64,000 nt of DNA from Microbacterium terricola (GTDB lineage Bacteria > Actinomycetota > Actinomycetes > Actinomycetales > Microbacteriaceae), in the NCBI RefSeq assembly GCF_027943945.1, contig NZ_AP027141.1:1116001-1180000 (forward strand), written 5' to 3'. Numbering within the stretch: position 1 is the first letter of the stretch; the number at the start of each line of letters is the position of its first letter. This document shows positions 52,163 to 60,336 of this stretch, in pieces. Below the pieces are notes generated by a model. The model saw only the letters and a program-made list of their open reading frames with translations. It made no database searches and was not told where the DNA came from. The position numbers were made by a program, and so were the translations under genes.

Positions 52163-53224
52163 ATGGCAGAGCTCTATTCCTGGTCCGAGATTCTCACGAC
52201 GCTGCTGTCGCGGCGCGACCTCACCGTCTCGGAGTCGACGTGGGCGATGCGTGCCATCGTGTCGGGCGAGGCGACACCCTCGCAGCTCGCCGGCTTCCTC
52301 ATCGCGCTGCGGGCCAAGGGCGAGTCCGTCGACGAGGTCGTCGGGTTCCGCGACGCCATCCTCGACGCGGCTGTCGCGCTCCCGGTCAGCGCCGAGGTGC
52401 TCGACATCGTCGGCACGGGCGGCGACCGCTTCGGCACCGTCAACGTGTCGTCCATGGCCGCCGTGGTGGCGTCGGCATCCGGGATCCCCGTGGTCAAGCA
52501 CGGGAACAAGGCGGCCAGCTCGTCGTCGGGCTCATCGGACGTGCTCAGCGCCCTCGGCATCGACCTCAGCCTTTCTCCCGAGGCCGTCGCGGAGGTGCTT
52601 TCCCGCGCGGGCATCACGTTCGTGTTCGCGTCGGCGTTCCACCCTGGCTTCCGCCACGCCGGTCCCACGCGGGCCGAGCTCGGCGTGCCCACCGTCTTCA
52701 ACTTCCTGGGTCCGCTGTGCAACCCCGCGCGCGCCGAGGCGAACGCCGTCGGCGTGGCGCAGGCCGAGCGCGTCCCCCTGATCACGGGCGTCTTCCGCAC
52801 TCGCGGCGCGACTGCGCTCGTCTTCCGCGGCGACGACGGGCTCGACGAGCTCACCACGACCGGCCACAGCCGGGTGTGGGAGGTGAGCCGGGGAGATGTG
52901 CACGAGCACGACCTGGACCCGCGTGACCTGGGCATCCCCCTCGCCGACATCGACGATCTGATCGGCGGCGACCCCGCACACAACGCCGAGGTGTTCCGCC
53001 GCGTCATGAACGGCGACCAGGGCCCGGTCCGCGACATCGTGCTGCTGAACGCCGCCGCCGGCATCGTGTCGTACCGGCTCTTCCGCGATTCGACGCAGGT
53101 GCAGCGGTCGATCGTGGAGCGGCTCGCGGAGGCCAAGGATGCGGCTGCCGAGGCGATCGACAGCGGCGCGGCCGCGGCCAAGCTGGATGCGTGGGTCGAG
53201 GCCACCAGGGCGCTCTCCGCCTGA
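52163..53224 (+). CDS. trpD: Anthranilate phosphoribosyltransferase
   Basis: 353 residues. It joins anthranilate to phosphoribosyl pyrophosphate in tryptophan synthesis. The PRPP loop GTGGDRFGTVNVSS (about 85-98) and KHGNKAASSSSGSSDVLSALG (about 112-132) are the type motifs; the anthranilate-site FASAFHPGFRHAGPTRAELG and the metal-site DGLDELTTTG follow. No other trp gene is near, as in other actinobacteria, where trpD stands beside ctaE. A start 36 bases upstream is not supported. Confidence 0.95.
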   Translation: MAELYSWSEILTTLLSRRDLTVSESTWAMRAIVSGEATPSQLAGFLIALRAKGESVDEVVGFRDAILDAAVALPVSAEVLDIVGTGGDRFGTVNVSSMAAVVASASGIPVVKHGNKAASSSSGSSDVLSALGIDLSLSPEAVAEVLSRAGITFVFASAFHPGFRHAGPTRAELGVPTVFNFLGPLCNPARAEANAVGVAQAERVPLITGVFRTRGATALVFRGDDGLDELTTTGHSRVWEVSRGDVHEHDLDPRDLGIPLADIDDLIGGDPAHNAEVFRRVMNGDQGPVRDIVLLNAAAGIVSYRLFRDSTQVQRSIVERLAEAKDAAAEAIDSGAAAAKLDAWVEATRALSA

Positions 53225-53314
53225 CCGCTCCGGCCCTCCGCGCAGGGGTCTTTCGCGAGGCCTGGGCGTGGCGCTACCGTGAGCGGAAACGCCCACGCTC
53301 GCGAGGAGGCCGCC

Positions 53315-53809
53315 ATGTCAGACGCACCCATCGACGCAACCACCGCAGACACCGTGGAGCCACCGACGCGCAGCGTCGGGGGCGTCAAGGTCGTCGGCCT
53401 CCTGGCGATCATCGCGGGGGTCGTCATGATCATCGCCGGCATCGCCGTGTGGATCATGGTGTCGAACCAGCTGCGCGACGAGAAGATCGTCGTGCCGGAC
53501 GACGCCGCGGCGTTCCAGGGCCAGGTCGTCGCCGGCCCGTTCACCGCCTACGTGCAGGCCGAGGTCATCCAGAAGCACTCGCTGGAGGCCTCAGGCGGCA
53601 AGACCTACGCCGAACTCGAGCAGGACGACCCGGTGCGCGCCACCATGATGAACGCGTCGTTCCTGCGGGCGTCGCTGTTCACCTCGGTGGTCGCCTTCGG
53701 CGTCGCCGCGCTCGTGATCGGGGTGGGCATCCTGTCGATCCTGATCGGCTGGGCGCTGCGCCGGCTCGCCTCCGCGCCCGTGGTCGTGAAACGCAGCGCC
53801 ATAGCGTGA
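53315..53809 (+). CDS. Small membrane protein of unknown function
   Basis: 164 residues. A Thr/Asp-rich N-terminus (about 1-22) is followed by two membrane helices (about 24-49 and 119-150) flanking an outer domain of about 70 residues with VVPDDAAAFQGQVVAGPFTAY and KHSLEASGGKTYAELEQDDP. The ATG is set by a strong GAGGAGG site. Similar actinobacterial proteins are sometimes labelled ring-opening dioxygenase LigA, which nothing here supports. Function unknown. Confidence 0.75.
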   Translation: MSDAPIDATTADTVEPPTRSVGGVKVVGLLAIIAGVVMIIAGIAVWIMVSNQLRDEKIVVPDDAAAFQGQVVAGPFTAYVQAEVIQKHSLEASGGKTYAELEQDDPVRATMMNASFLRASLFTSVVAFGVAALVIGVGILSILIGWALRRLASAPVVVKRSAIA

Positions 53810-53837
53810 CACGGCCGCGGGAGGAGCTCCCGTCGCG

Positions 53838-54830
53838 ATGAATCCGCATGACGCGCTCACGGAGATCGCGACCCTGCTGGAGCGGGAGCGCTCGTCGCGC
53901 TACAAGTCGAAGGCGTTCCGCGCCGCGGCCGATGCCATCGCGGGCCTCGGTGACGAGGAGCTGCGGGACCCAGCGCTGCGCCGCAGGCCGGGGATCGGCG
54001 ACTCGACCTTCGCGGTGATCCAGGAGGCGCTCGCGGGTCGTGTCCCCGGGTACCTCGCAGACCTCCGCGAACGGGTGGGCGGCCAGCAGCCCGCGTCGAC
54101 GCTGCGTGGGCTGCTGCGTGGCGACCTGCACATGCACAGCGAGTGGTCGGACGGCCTCACGCCGATCGACCTGATGCTCGACGCGGCCCGCGCCCTCGGG
54201 CACGAGTACGTGGCCCTCACGGACCACTCGCCGCGGCTGCGGGTCGCCCGTGGGCTGTCGCCGGAGCGGCTGCGCGAGCAGCTGGGTGTGGTGGCGGGGA
54301 TGAACGCAGCCGGATCCGGAACCGTGCTCCTCAGCGGCATCGAGGTCGACATCCTCGAGGACGGCGGACTCGATCAGGAAGCCGACCTCCTCGATGAGCT
54401 CGACGTCGTCGTCGCGTCGGCGCATTCGAAGCTGCGCATGGAGCACGGGCAGATGACGAGGCGACTGGTGGCCGCAGCATCCGATCCGCGCGTGAACGTC
54501 CTGGGACATGTGACGGGGCGGCTGGTGGAGGGGGCGCGCGGCACCCGTCCACCGTCGACCTTCGACGCCCGCGCGGTGTTCGACGCCTGCGCCGAGAACG
54601 GGGTGGCTGTCGAGATCAACTCGCGCCCGGAGCGTCAGGACCCGCCGGACGATCTGATCGCCCTGGCGCTGGAGATCGGGTGCCTGTTCTCGATCGACTC
54701 GGACGCCCACGCGCCCGGCCAGCTGTCGCTGCTCGACTACGGCGCCGAGCGGGCCGAGCGGTGCGGTGTGCCGCCCGAGCGCATCGTCACCACGTGGTCG
54801 CTCGACCGCCTGCGGACGTGGCTCGGCTGA
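53838..54830 (+). CDS. HhH-PHP domain hydrolase
   Basis: 330 residues. The N-terminal part (about 1-85) resembles the helix-hairpin-helix region of family X DNA polymerases (RYKSKAFRAAADAIAGL, RRRPGIGDSTFAVIQEAL). A complete PHP metal site follows: DLHMHSEWSDG, ALTDHSP, SGIEVDI, ASAHSKL, HVTGR and DSDAHAP. The polymerase palm and thumb of PolX are missing. It may be a nuclease or phosphoesterase. No partner polymerase X is seen nearby. Confidence 0.82.
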   Translation: MNPHDALTEIATLLERERSSRYKSKAFRAAADAIAGLGDEELRDPALRRRPGIGDSTFAVIQEALAGRVPGYLADLRERVGGQQPASTLRGLLRGDLHMHSEWSDGLTPIDLMLDAARALGHEYVALTDHSPRLRVARGLSPERLREQLGVVAGMNAAGSGTVLLSGIEVDILEDGGLDQEADLLDELDVVVASAHSKLRMEHGQMTRRLVAAASDPRVNVLGHVTGRLVEGARGTRPPSTFDARAVFDACAENGVAVEINSRPERQDPPDDLIALALEIGCLFSIDSDAHAPGQLSLLDYGAERAERCGVPPERIVTTWSLDRLRTWLG

Positions 54831-54840
54831 CCGCCGCTCC

Positions 54841-54846
54841 TAGACT
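54841..54846 (+). promoter_or_regulatory. -10 box for leaderless MFS transporter transcript
   Basis: TAGACT, six bases (CGGAGG), then the GTG at 54853. CGGAGG touches the start codon, so it cannot act as a normal ribosome site. Confidence 0.55.
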
Positions 54847-54852
54847 CGGAGG

Positions 54853-56142
54853 GTGACCTCCCCCCTCGCCGCCGCGTCGCGGAGAGGACTCCCGTGGCTG
54901 GTGGTCGCCGGTGTCCTCGTCGCCGCGCTGAGCCTGCGCGGGCCGATCGTGGCGATCACCCCGGTGCTCCGCGACATCGAGGCCGACCTGGGCATCGGTC
55001 CGGCCGTGGCCGGCCTGCTCACGACGGCGCCGGTCCTGATGTTCGCGCTGCTCACCCCGGTGGCGGTGCTCGTGATCCGACGCGCGGGTGCGGAACTGGC
55101 GCTGTTGATCTCGCTCAGCGGGGTGCTGGTGGGCACGCTGATCCGCGCGCTCCCCGGCTTCGGCAGCATGATGGCCGGGATGTTCGTGATCGGGGCGTCG
55201 ATCACGATCGGGAACGTCGTGATCCCCGTGATCATCCGGCGCGACGTCCCGCCCGAGCGGGTGGTCGTGGTCACGGCCGCGTACGGCGCGACACTGAACG
55301 TCGGATCCCTCATCACGTCGCTGCTCACCGCCCCGCTGGCCGCCCAGATCGGCTGGCCGTCCGCGCTGCTGACGTGGTCGGCGATCACGATCGCCGGCAT
55401 CGTGCTCTGGACGATCCATCTGCGGCGGGCGCGGCGGAGCGGTTCGGGGGACCGCTTCTCCGGCGCGCGTCCGCCACGCGAGAGTGTCCAGGAGCAGGCG
55501 CAGGCGCCGGCCGACCTCGACCCCGCGGTGCTGACCGGGCCGATGCCGATCGTCGTGCCACGGCGGGAGCGGTCGTTCGTCCGCCGTCCCGTCACGTGGC
55601 TGCTGCTGCTGGCGTTCGGCGGCCAGACCACCATCTACTACGCCCTGTCGACCTGGCTGCCGACCCTCGTCTCCGACGAGCTCGGTCTCGACCCGTCGGC
55701 CGCGGGCGCGCTCTCGTCCCTGTACCAGGGCGTGGGGATCCTCGGGGCGTTCCTCGTTCCCGTGCTGACCCGCTTCACCCCGCGCCTCGTGCCGGCGCTC
55801 GTCATCTGCGCGACGTGGATCATCCTCACCGTGGGGCTGCTGGTGGCGCCCGACCTGCTGTGGCTCTGGCTGTCGATCGGCGCGATCGGCCACGCCGGCG
55901 GGTTCGTCGTCATCTTCGCCGCGCTCGTCGGGGTCGCCCGTGACGACGCGGAGGCCGCCGGGATGTCGGCCATGATCCAATCGGGCGGCTACGTCATGGG
56001 CGCCCTCGGCGCCCCGCTCGCCGGCGCGGTCCACGAGGCGACGGGCGGCTGGACAGCCACCCTGTTCCTGCTGCTCGGGCTGGCCGTCGTCTACTGCGGA
56101 CTGCTCATGTCGGCGGTGGTGAGCGCGCACCGCGCACGGTGA
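54853..56142 (+). CDS. MFS transporter, CynX/NimT type
   Basis: 429 residues with about twelve membrane helices in two halves, joined by a charged loop (about 194-240, with RRARRSGSGDRFSGARPPRE). LVAALSLRGPIVAITPVLRDIEADLGI at the start is a hallmark of the CynX/NimT group (cyanate, nitroimidazole, amino-acid-like substrates). The substrate here is unknown. GTG start six bases after TAGACT. Confidence 0.85.
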   Translation: MTSPLAAASRRGLPWLVVAGVLVAALSLRGPIVAITPVLRDIEADLGIGPAVAGLLTTAPVLMFALLTPVAVLVIRRAGAELALLISLSGVLVGTLIRALPGFGSMMAGMFVIGASITIGNVVIPVIIRRDVPPERVVVVTAAYGATLNVGSLITSLLTAPLAAQIGWPSALLTWSAITIAGIVLWTIHLRRARRSGSGDRFSGARPPRESVQEQAQAPADLDPAVLTGPMPIVVPRRERSFVRRPVTWLLLLAFGGQTTIYYALSTWLPTLVSDELGLDPSAAGALSSLYQGVGILGAFLVPVLTRFTPRLVPALVICATWIILTVGLLVAPDLLWLWLSIGAIGHAGGFVVIFAALVGVARDDAEAAGMSAMIQSGGYVMGALGAPLAGAVHEATGGWTATLFLLLGLAVVYCGLLMSAVVSAHRAR

Positions 56143-56188
56143 CACGTCGGGGCCGGCGATCCCGACGGATCGGCGACCCCGACGAGGA

Positions 56189-56518
56189 TCACGCAGGTGC
56201 GGCGTTCGCGCGCAGCACCTCGAGGCGCGCGCGGTACTCGACCTCGTCGATGTCACCCTGCGCGTACCGCTCGGCGAGGGTGGCCTCCGCCTGCTTGGCC
56301 GGATTCACCCGGCCGTGGGGGCCGTAGCCGTTCTCCCACGCGGCGCGCCGCCAGCGGCGGCCGAAGACGCCGAACAGCACGCCGAACAGGAGGATCCAGA
56401 ACAGCGGGATCAGCAGGAACCACCAGCCGAAGCCCGGTCCCCAGTACCCGGGGTGGTGGGCGACGACCGCGGCGGGCGCGGCCAGGGCGGTATTCAGTGC
56501 AGCCAGTGCTGTGGACAT
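56189..56518 (-). CDS. SHOCT-domain membrane protein
   Basis: 109 residues. The N-terminus is hydrophobic and Ala-rich, then YWGPGFGWWFLLIPLFWILLFGVLFGVFG is a membrane helix (about 30-56), a basic stretch follows, and the C-terminal AEATLAERYAQGDIDEVEYRARLEVL (about 79-104) is a SHOCT motif, seen in many short membrane proteins. The ATG has GAGAGGAAG upstream. It lies next to the NarL-type regulator on the same strand and has a site in its upstream region that matches one in front of the histidine kinase gene. Confidence 0.8.
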   Translation of the reverse strand: MSTALAALNTALAAPAAVVAHHPGYWGPGFGWWFLLIPLFWILLFGVLFGVFGRRWRRAAWENGYGPHGRVNPAKQAEATLAERYAQGDIDEVEYRARLEVLRANAAPA

Positions 56519-56630
56519 GTGCTTCCTCTCGTCGGGATCGGGTGGCTCGATGCGAGCGGGCGCCGATCGGATGCGTCCAGCCAACCGGGCGGCGAGCGCC
56601 GGCGAATCCGGCCGGGGGAGTGAAGCGGAC

Positions 56631-56647
56631 TGCTCCCTGCGGAGTAG
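56631..56647 (-). promoter_or_regulatory. Inverted repeat upstream of the SHOCT gene, possible response-regulator site
   Basis: On the minus strand CTACTCC, GCA, GGGAGCA. It matches the site at 58557-58573 at 13 of 17 or more positions, with the same three-base spacer, and lies about 112 bases before the SHOCT ATG. Confidence 0.5.
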
Positions 56648-56661
56648 GAGCGCTCGTGCCG

Positions 56662-57324
56662 TTACTGCCAGCCGGGGGCGACGAGACCGGATTCGTAGGC
56701 GAGCACGACGAGCTGCACGCGGTCGCGGGCGTGCAGTTTCTGCATGATCCGTGACACGTGGGTCTTGGCGGTCAGCGGGGACAGGAACAGGTGGGCGGCG
56801 ATCTCATCGTTTGTGAGCCCCTGCCCGACGAGGCGCAGCACCTCGGTCTCACGCTCGGTGAGCGCGTCGAACTCGGCGGGGCGGCTGCTGTCGCGCAGGC
56901 CCACCGCCGCGCGCTCGAGCAGGCGCCGCGTGACGCCGGGGGAGAGCAGGGCGTCGCCGGCAGCCACGACGCGGACCGCCCGGATGAGGTCGACGGGCTC
57001 GGTGTCCTTCACCAGGAAGCCGCTGGCACCTGCACGGATGGCGCGCGCGACGTACTCGTCGAGCTCGAACGTCGTCACGATGACGACGCGCACGGCGGCG
57101 AGCGTCGGGTCCGCCGCGATCTGCTCGGTCGTCCACAGGCCGTCCCCGTCCGGCATGCGGATGTCGAGGAGAGCCACATCGACCGGGGTGGAACGGATCG
57201 CGCGCAGCAGCTCCTGCCCGCCGGAGGCCTGGGCGACGACCTCGATGTCGGGCTCCGAGTCGAGCAGCGCGCGGAACCCGGCACGCACCAGCTGGTGGTC
57301 GTCGGCGATGGCGACCCGGATCAT
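56662..57324 (-). CDS. NarL/LuxR-family response regulator
   Basis: 220 residues. The receiver domain (1-120) has the acidic pair D8-D9, phospho-acceptor D54 and K106-type lysine in FLVKDTEP. The C-terminal LuxR helix-turn-helix (about 150-208) has LTERETEVLRLVGQGLTNDE and the recognition helix SPLTAKTHVSRIMQKLHA. Its ATG overlaps the stop of the histidine kinase gene (ATGA), so the pair is coupled. Confidence 0.92.
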   Translation of the reverse strand: MIRVAIADDHQLVRAGFRALLDSEPDIEVVAQASGGQELLRAIRSTPVDVALLDIRMPDGDGLWTTEQIAADPTLAAVRVVIVTTFELDEYVARAIRAGASGFLVKDTEPVDLIRAVRVVAAGDALLSPGVTRRLLERAAVGLRDSSRPAEFDALTERETEVLRLVGQGLTNDEIAAHLFLSPLTAKTHVSRIMQKLHARDRVQLVVLAYESGLVAPGWQ

Positions 57325-58499
57325 CGCGGCCCCGCCCAGGGCAGGCGGGCGATCACGACGGTGCCGTCGCGCTCGCCCTGCTCGACGGTGACCGTCCCGC
57401 CGGCGAGCTCCGCGCGCTCGCGCATGCCGCGGATGCCCGCACCGTCGCCGGACGATGCAGCGCGTCCGACCCCGTCGTCCGCGACGGTGACCACGAGCAG
57501 GTCGTCCTGACCCTCCCGCATCCGCTCGACCGTCACCGAGGCGCGGGACCCGCCGGAATGGCGCACCACGTTCGTGAGCGCCTCCTGCGCGATGCGGTAC
57601 GCGGTCGTCTGCACGGCGCTCGCCGGCACGTCCCCCTCGAGCCGGTCGTCCAGGTCGACCGTCAGGCCGAGCCCGGACCGCTCCGCCGCCAGCGCGCCGA
57701 GCTGCGCGAGCTGCGGCTGCGGGGTCAGCGGCGCCGTCTGGGTGCCGAGCTCGGTGCCCCGCAGGAAGGCGAGCACGCCGCGCACCTCATCGAGGCCGGT
57801 GGCGCTGAGGGCACGGATGCTGGCCAGCGCCTCGCGGGCGCGCTCAGGCTCGCGGTCGAACAGGTGGAGCCCGACGCCGGACTGCACCGCGATCTGGCTG
57901 AGCGAATGCGCGAGGACATCGTGCAGCTCGCGGGCGACGCGGCTGCGCTCCTCCTGCTCGATCGCCTGACGCCGCGCGTGCACCTGGGCGCGGCTGGTCT
58001 CTGCGTGCTCGAGCCGCCGTCGGATCCCCTCGCCGATGCCGAAGCACAGCGCGAGCGCGATCGTCACGAGAGCCACCCGGAACGGCGGCACACCGATCTC
58101 GAGCACGCCTGCGCCGACGATCGCGATCAGCCAGGTCGCGGCGACCGACACCGACGCCCACACGCGCGCGCCGCGGACGATCGCGCCGATGATCGCGAAC
58201 GCCAGCGCGATGTACGGCGGGCTCGCGTCGGGCGGGACGAAAAGGTTCGCCGCGGTGAGGGCAGCCACGACGGCCACGGTCGGGCCGGGCCAGCGGCGAG
58301 CGCCGAGCAGGGCGAGCGCTGCCGCCGCGGCGAGCAGGATGCTGAGGAAGGCGGACGACGCCGGGACCCGCTGCCAGACCGAGATCGCGGCCGTGCCCAG
58401 CACCTCGATGAGGAACGCCACGACGGTGGGGACGAGCAGCGTGACGGCGGGCGGTGGGCGGAAGCGCGGTGCGAACTCACCCCGCGCGTCGACACTCAT
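57321..58499 (-). CDS. Two-component sensor histidine kinase (HisKA_3 type)
   Basis: 392 residues. The N-terminal half has about five or six membrane helices (about 18-150) with almost no outer domain, so it may sense the membrane itself. The HisKA_3 dimerisation domain has phospho-acceptor H193 in VARELHDVLAHSLSQIAVQ, and the HATPase domain ends with DDGVGRAASSGDGAGIRGMRER. Partner of the regulator downstream. Many such pairs in actinobacteria react to cell-envelope stress; the signal here is unknown. Confidence 0.92.
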   Translation of the reverse strand: MSVDARGEFAPRFRPPPAVTLLVPTVVAFLIEVLGTAAISVWQRVPASSAFLSILLAAAAALALLGARRWPGPTVAVVAALTAANLFVPPDASPPYIALAFAIIGAIVRGARVWASVSVAATWLIAIVGAGVLEIGVPPFRVALVTIALALCFGIGEGIRRRLEHAETSRAQVHARRQAIEQEERSRVARELHDVLAHSLSQIAVQSGVGLHLFDREPERAREALASIRALSATGLDEVRGVLAFLRGTELGTQTAPLTPQPQLAQLGALAAERSGLGLTVDLDDRLEGDVPASAVQTTAYRIAQEALTNVVRHSGGSRASVTVERMREGQDDLLVVTVADDGVGRAASSGDGAGIRGMRERAELAGGTVTVEQGERDGTVVIARLPWAGPR

Positions 58500-58556
58500 G
58501 TGCCGATGCTACGCCGCGCCACCTGGGCGTTCATCGGCCGGGAGGAGGGCGCCGGA

Positions 58557-58573
58557 TACTCCCTCGGGAGTAG
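58557..58573 (-). promoter_or_regulatory. Inverted repeat upstream of the histidine kinase, possible autoregulatory site
   Basis: TACTCCC, TC, GGGAGTA is a perfect 7-bp inverted repeat; on the minus strand it reads CTACTCC, CGA, GGGAGTA. It lies about 57 bases before the kinase ATG and has a close match before the SHOCT gene (56631-56647). Confidence 0.55.
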
Positions 58574-58588
58574 TGCCGGAGGCTGCCG

Positions 58589-59521
58589 TCAGCGGGAGGC
58601 CGCAGCATCCAGCGTGTCGATGATGCGCGTCATCGCGGTGCCCAGCGCCCATTGGTCGGCGAGTGCCGTGGTGCGCCGGCGCTGCTCGTCGGTGAGGGCG
58701 TGCAGGCGCGCGTCGAACGCGCCCAGGTCGAGCGTCTTGACGACCTCGACGACCGTCGGCGCCACCTCGAGGTACGCGGAGCCGGCCAGGATCTTCGCCG
58801 CCACGCCCGCCGACATCCCCTCGCCGCGCTGTGCCGCAGCGACGATGCCGGCCATGTCGCCGTGCGCGGCCAGGAGGGTCGCGGCGGATTTCTCACCGAT
58901 CCCCGCCACGCCGGGGAGGCCGTCGGATGCGTCGCCGCGGAGCGTCGCGAAGTCGGCGTACTGACTCGGCAGGACCCCGTACTTCGCCACGACGCTCGCG
59001 TCCGTGAGGACCTCGAGGTTGCTCATCCCGCGTGCGGTGTACACGACGCGCACGTCGCTCGCGTCGTCGACCAGCTGGAACAGGTCGCGGTCGCCGGTGA
59101 CGATGTCGACGGGACCGGTCGCCTGCGTGGCGAGCGAGCCGATCACGTCGTCTGCCTCGTGCTCGGGTGCGCCGATGACCGTGATGTCGAGCGCAGCGAG
59201 CACCTCGCGGATGATCGGCACCTGCACCTCGAGCGGATCGGGCACGACCTCGACGTCGGGGCCGACCTCGATCACCTGGGCGACGCGGTGGGTCTTGTAC
59301 GTGGGGATGAGATCGACCCGCCACTGCGGGCGCCAGTCGTCGTCCCAGCACGCGACGAGGTGCGTCGGCTCATAGGTGGTGACGAGCTTCGTGATGATGT
59401 CGAGGAACCCGCGCACCGCGTTGACCGGGGTGCCGTCGGGAGCGCGCACCTTGTCGGGCACCCCGTAGAACGCGCGGAAGTACAGCGAGGCGGAGTCGAG
59501 CAGCATCAGGCGATCGGTCAC
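58589..59521 (-). CDS. 5'-3' exonuclease (stand-alone PolA-type domain)
   Basis: 310 residues, GTG start. It carries the metal-binding residues of flap endonuclease/5'-3' exonuclease: LMLLDSASLYFRAFYG, VACWDDDWRP, APEHEADDVIGSLA, VTGDRDLFQLV and the helix-hairpin-helix GDASDGLPGVAGIGEKSAATLL. There is no polymerase part, so it is a separate nuclease, probably for primer or flap removal. CAGGAT lies six bases before the GTG. A longer frame upstream has no start signal. M. tuberculosis Rv2090 is a known member of this type. Confidence 0.9.
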   Translation of the reverse strand: MTDRLMLLDSASLYFRAFYGVPDKVRAPDGTPVNAVRGFLDIITKLVTTYEPTHLVACWDDDWRPQWRVDLIPTYKTHRVAQVIEVGPDVEVVPDPLEVQVPIIREVLAALDITVIGAPEHEADDVIGSLATQATGPVDIVTGDRDLFQLVDDASDVRVVYTARGMSNLEVLTDASVVAKYGVLPSQYADFATLRGDASDGLPGVAGIGEKSAATLLAAHGDMAGIVAAAQRGEGMSAGVAAKILAGSAYLEVAPTVVEVVKTLDLGAFDARLHALTDEQRRRTTALADQWALGTAMTRIIDTLDAAASR

Positions 59522-59565
59522 GGCCTCATCCTGACAGGTGCCGCCGACGCAGTGGGGTGCGGCGG

Positions 59566-60336
59566 TCAGCAGCCGGGACCCGATGGGTCTTCGAGGCACG
59601 TCTCATCGACGAGGGCGGTGTGCACCTCCACGACCTGGACCCCGTATCCGCCGGTGGTCGCCGTGATGACGCCGGGAACGCGCGTCCACCCGCCGCCGAA
59701 ATCGACGAAGGGAGCGAACTCGACGGTCACCGAGACGGAGTAGGTGCCGCGGGCGGAATAGACATGACTCGTCGGCGTCGGCGAGAACTGCGTCTGCCCG
59801 AGCGCCGACCACGAGCTGCCGCCCGTCGCCGCACGCGCGGACGTGCCGTCACCGTGCGCGAAGACGAACGTCTCCGGGGTGAACAGCACCTCGACCGGCC
59901 AGTCGAGGATCTCGCCCGAGAATCGCTGATCGGATGCTGTCGCCACCAGATTCGTGGGCATGCCGACCACGCCGAAGCCGGCCGGCTCACCGGTGAGCGT
60001 CGGACGGGCAGGGACGAACGAGGCGAGGTCCTCGAGCGTGACGTCGGGGGCCGTCTCGACGGTGTACAGCGGTCGGCAGCCGAGCGCGGAGTCGGCGCAC
60101 GTGTCCTCGTAGCCGGGCTCCTCGACGACCGACTGCGCCGGTGGGGCGACGCCGCCGTTCTGCCCGCCCTGGCCCGGCGTGGTGGAAGACCCGCCGATGT
60201 CGAGCTGCGTGCCCGAGTTGGTCACCTCGCATTCGCTTTGCCAAGGTCCCCCGCCACTGCAATCGCTCACATCGGCGAATGCCGGCGCGCCACCGAGTAA
60301 GCCGAGCGAGAGGACGATCACCACAACTAGTCGCAT
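59566..60336 (-). CDS. Secreted PKD-like protein, unknown function
   Basis: 256 residues with a signal peptide (about 1-21, ending GAPAFA). Cysteine pairs occur near the start (VSDCSGGG, SECEV), in the middle (YEDTCADSALGCRPLY) and at the end (ETCLEDPSGPGC). The part from PVEVLFTPETFVFAHGDGTS to SHVYSARGTYSVSVTVEFAP resembles a PKD-type beta domain (the HxYxxxGxYxVxVT pattern). It overlaps the upstream lipoprotein gene by 10 bases, so the two are coupled. The role is not known. Confidence 0.7.
   Translation of the reverse strand: MRLVVVIVLSLGLLGGAPAFADVSDCSGGGPWQSECEVTNSGTQLDIGGSSTTPGQGGQNGGVAPPAQSVVEEPGYEDTCADSALGCRPLYTVETAPDVTLEDLASFVPARPTLTGEPAGFGVVGMPTNLVATASDQRFSGEILDWPVEVLFTPETFVFAHGDGTSARAATGGSSWSALGQTQFSPTPTSHVYSARGTYSVSVTVEFAPFVDFGGGWTRVPGVITATTGGYGVQVVEVHTALVDETCLEDPSGPGC

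Noticed and set aside
53315..53809. Annotation as ring-opening dioxygenase LigA
   Set aside because: The protein is a two-helix membrane protein without any dioxygenase residue; the name is a common labelling error for such sequences.
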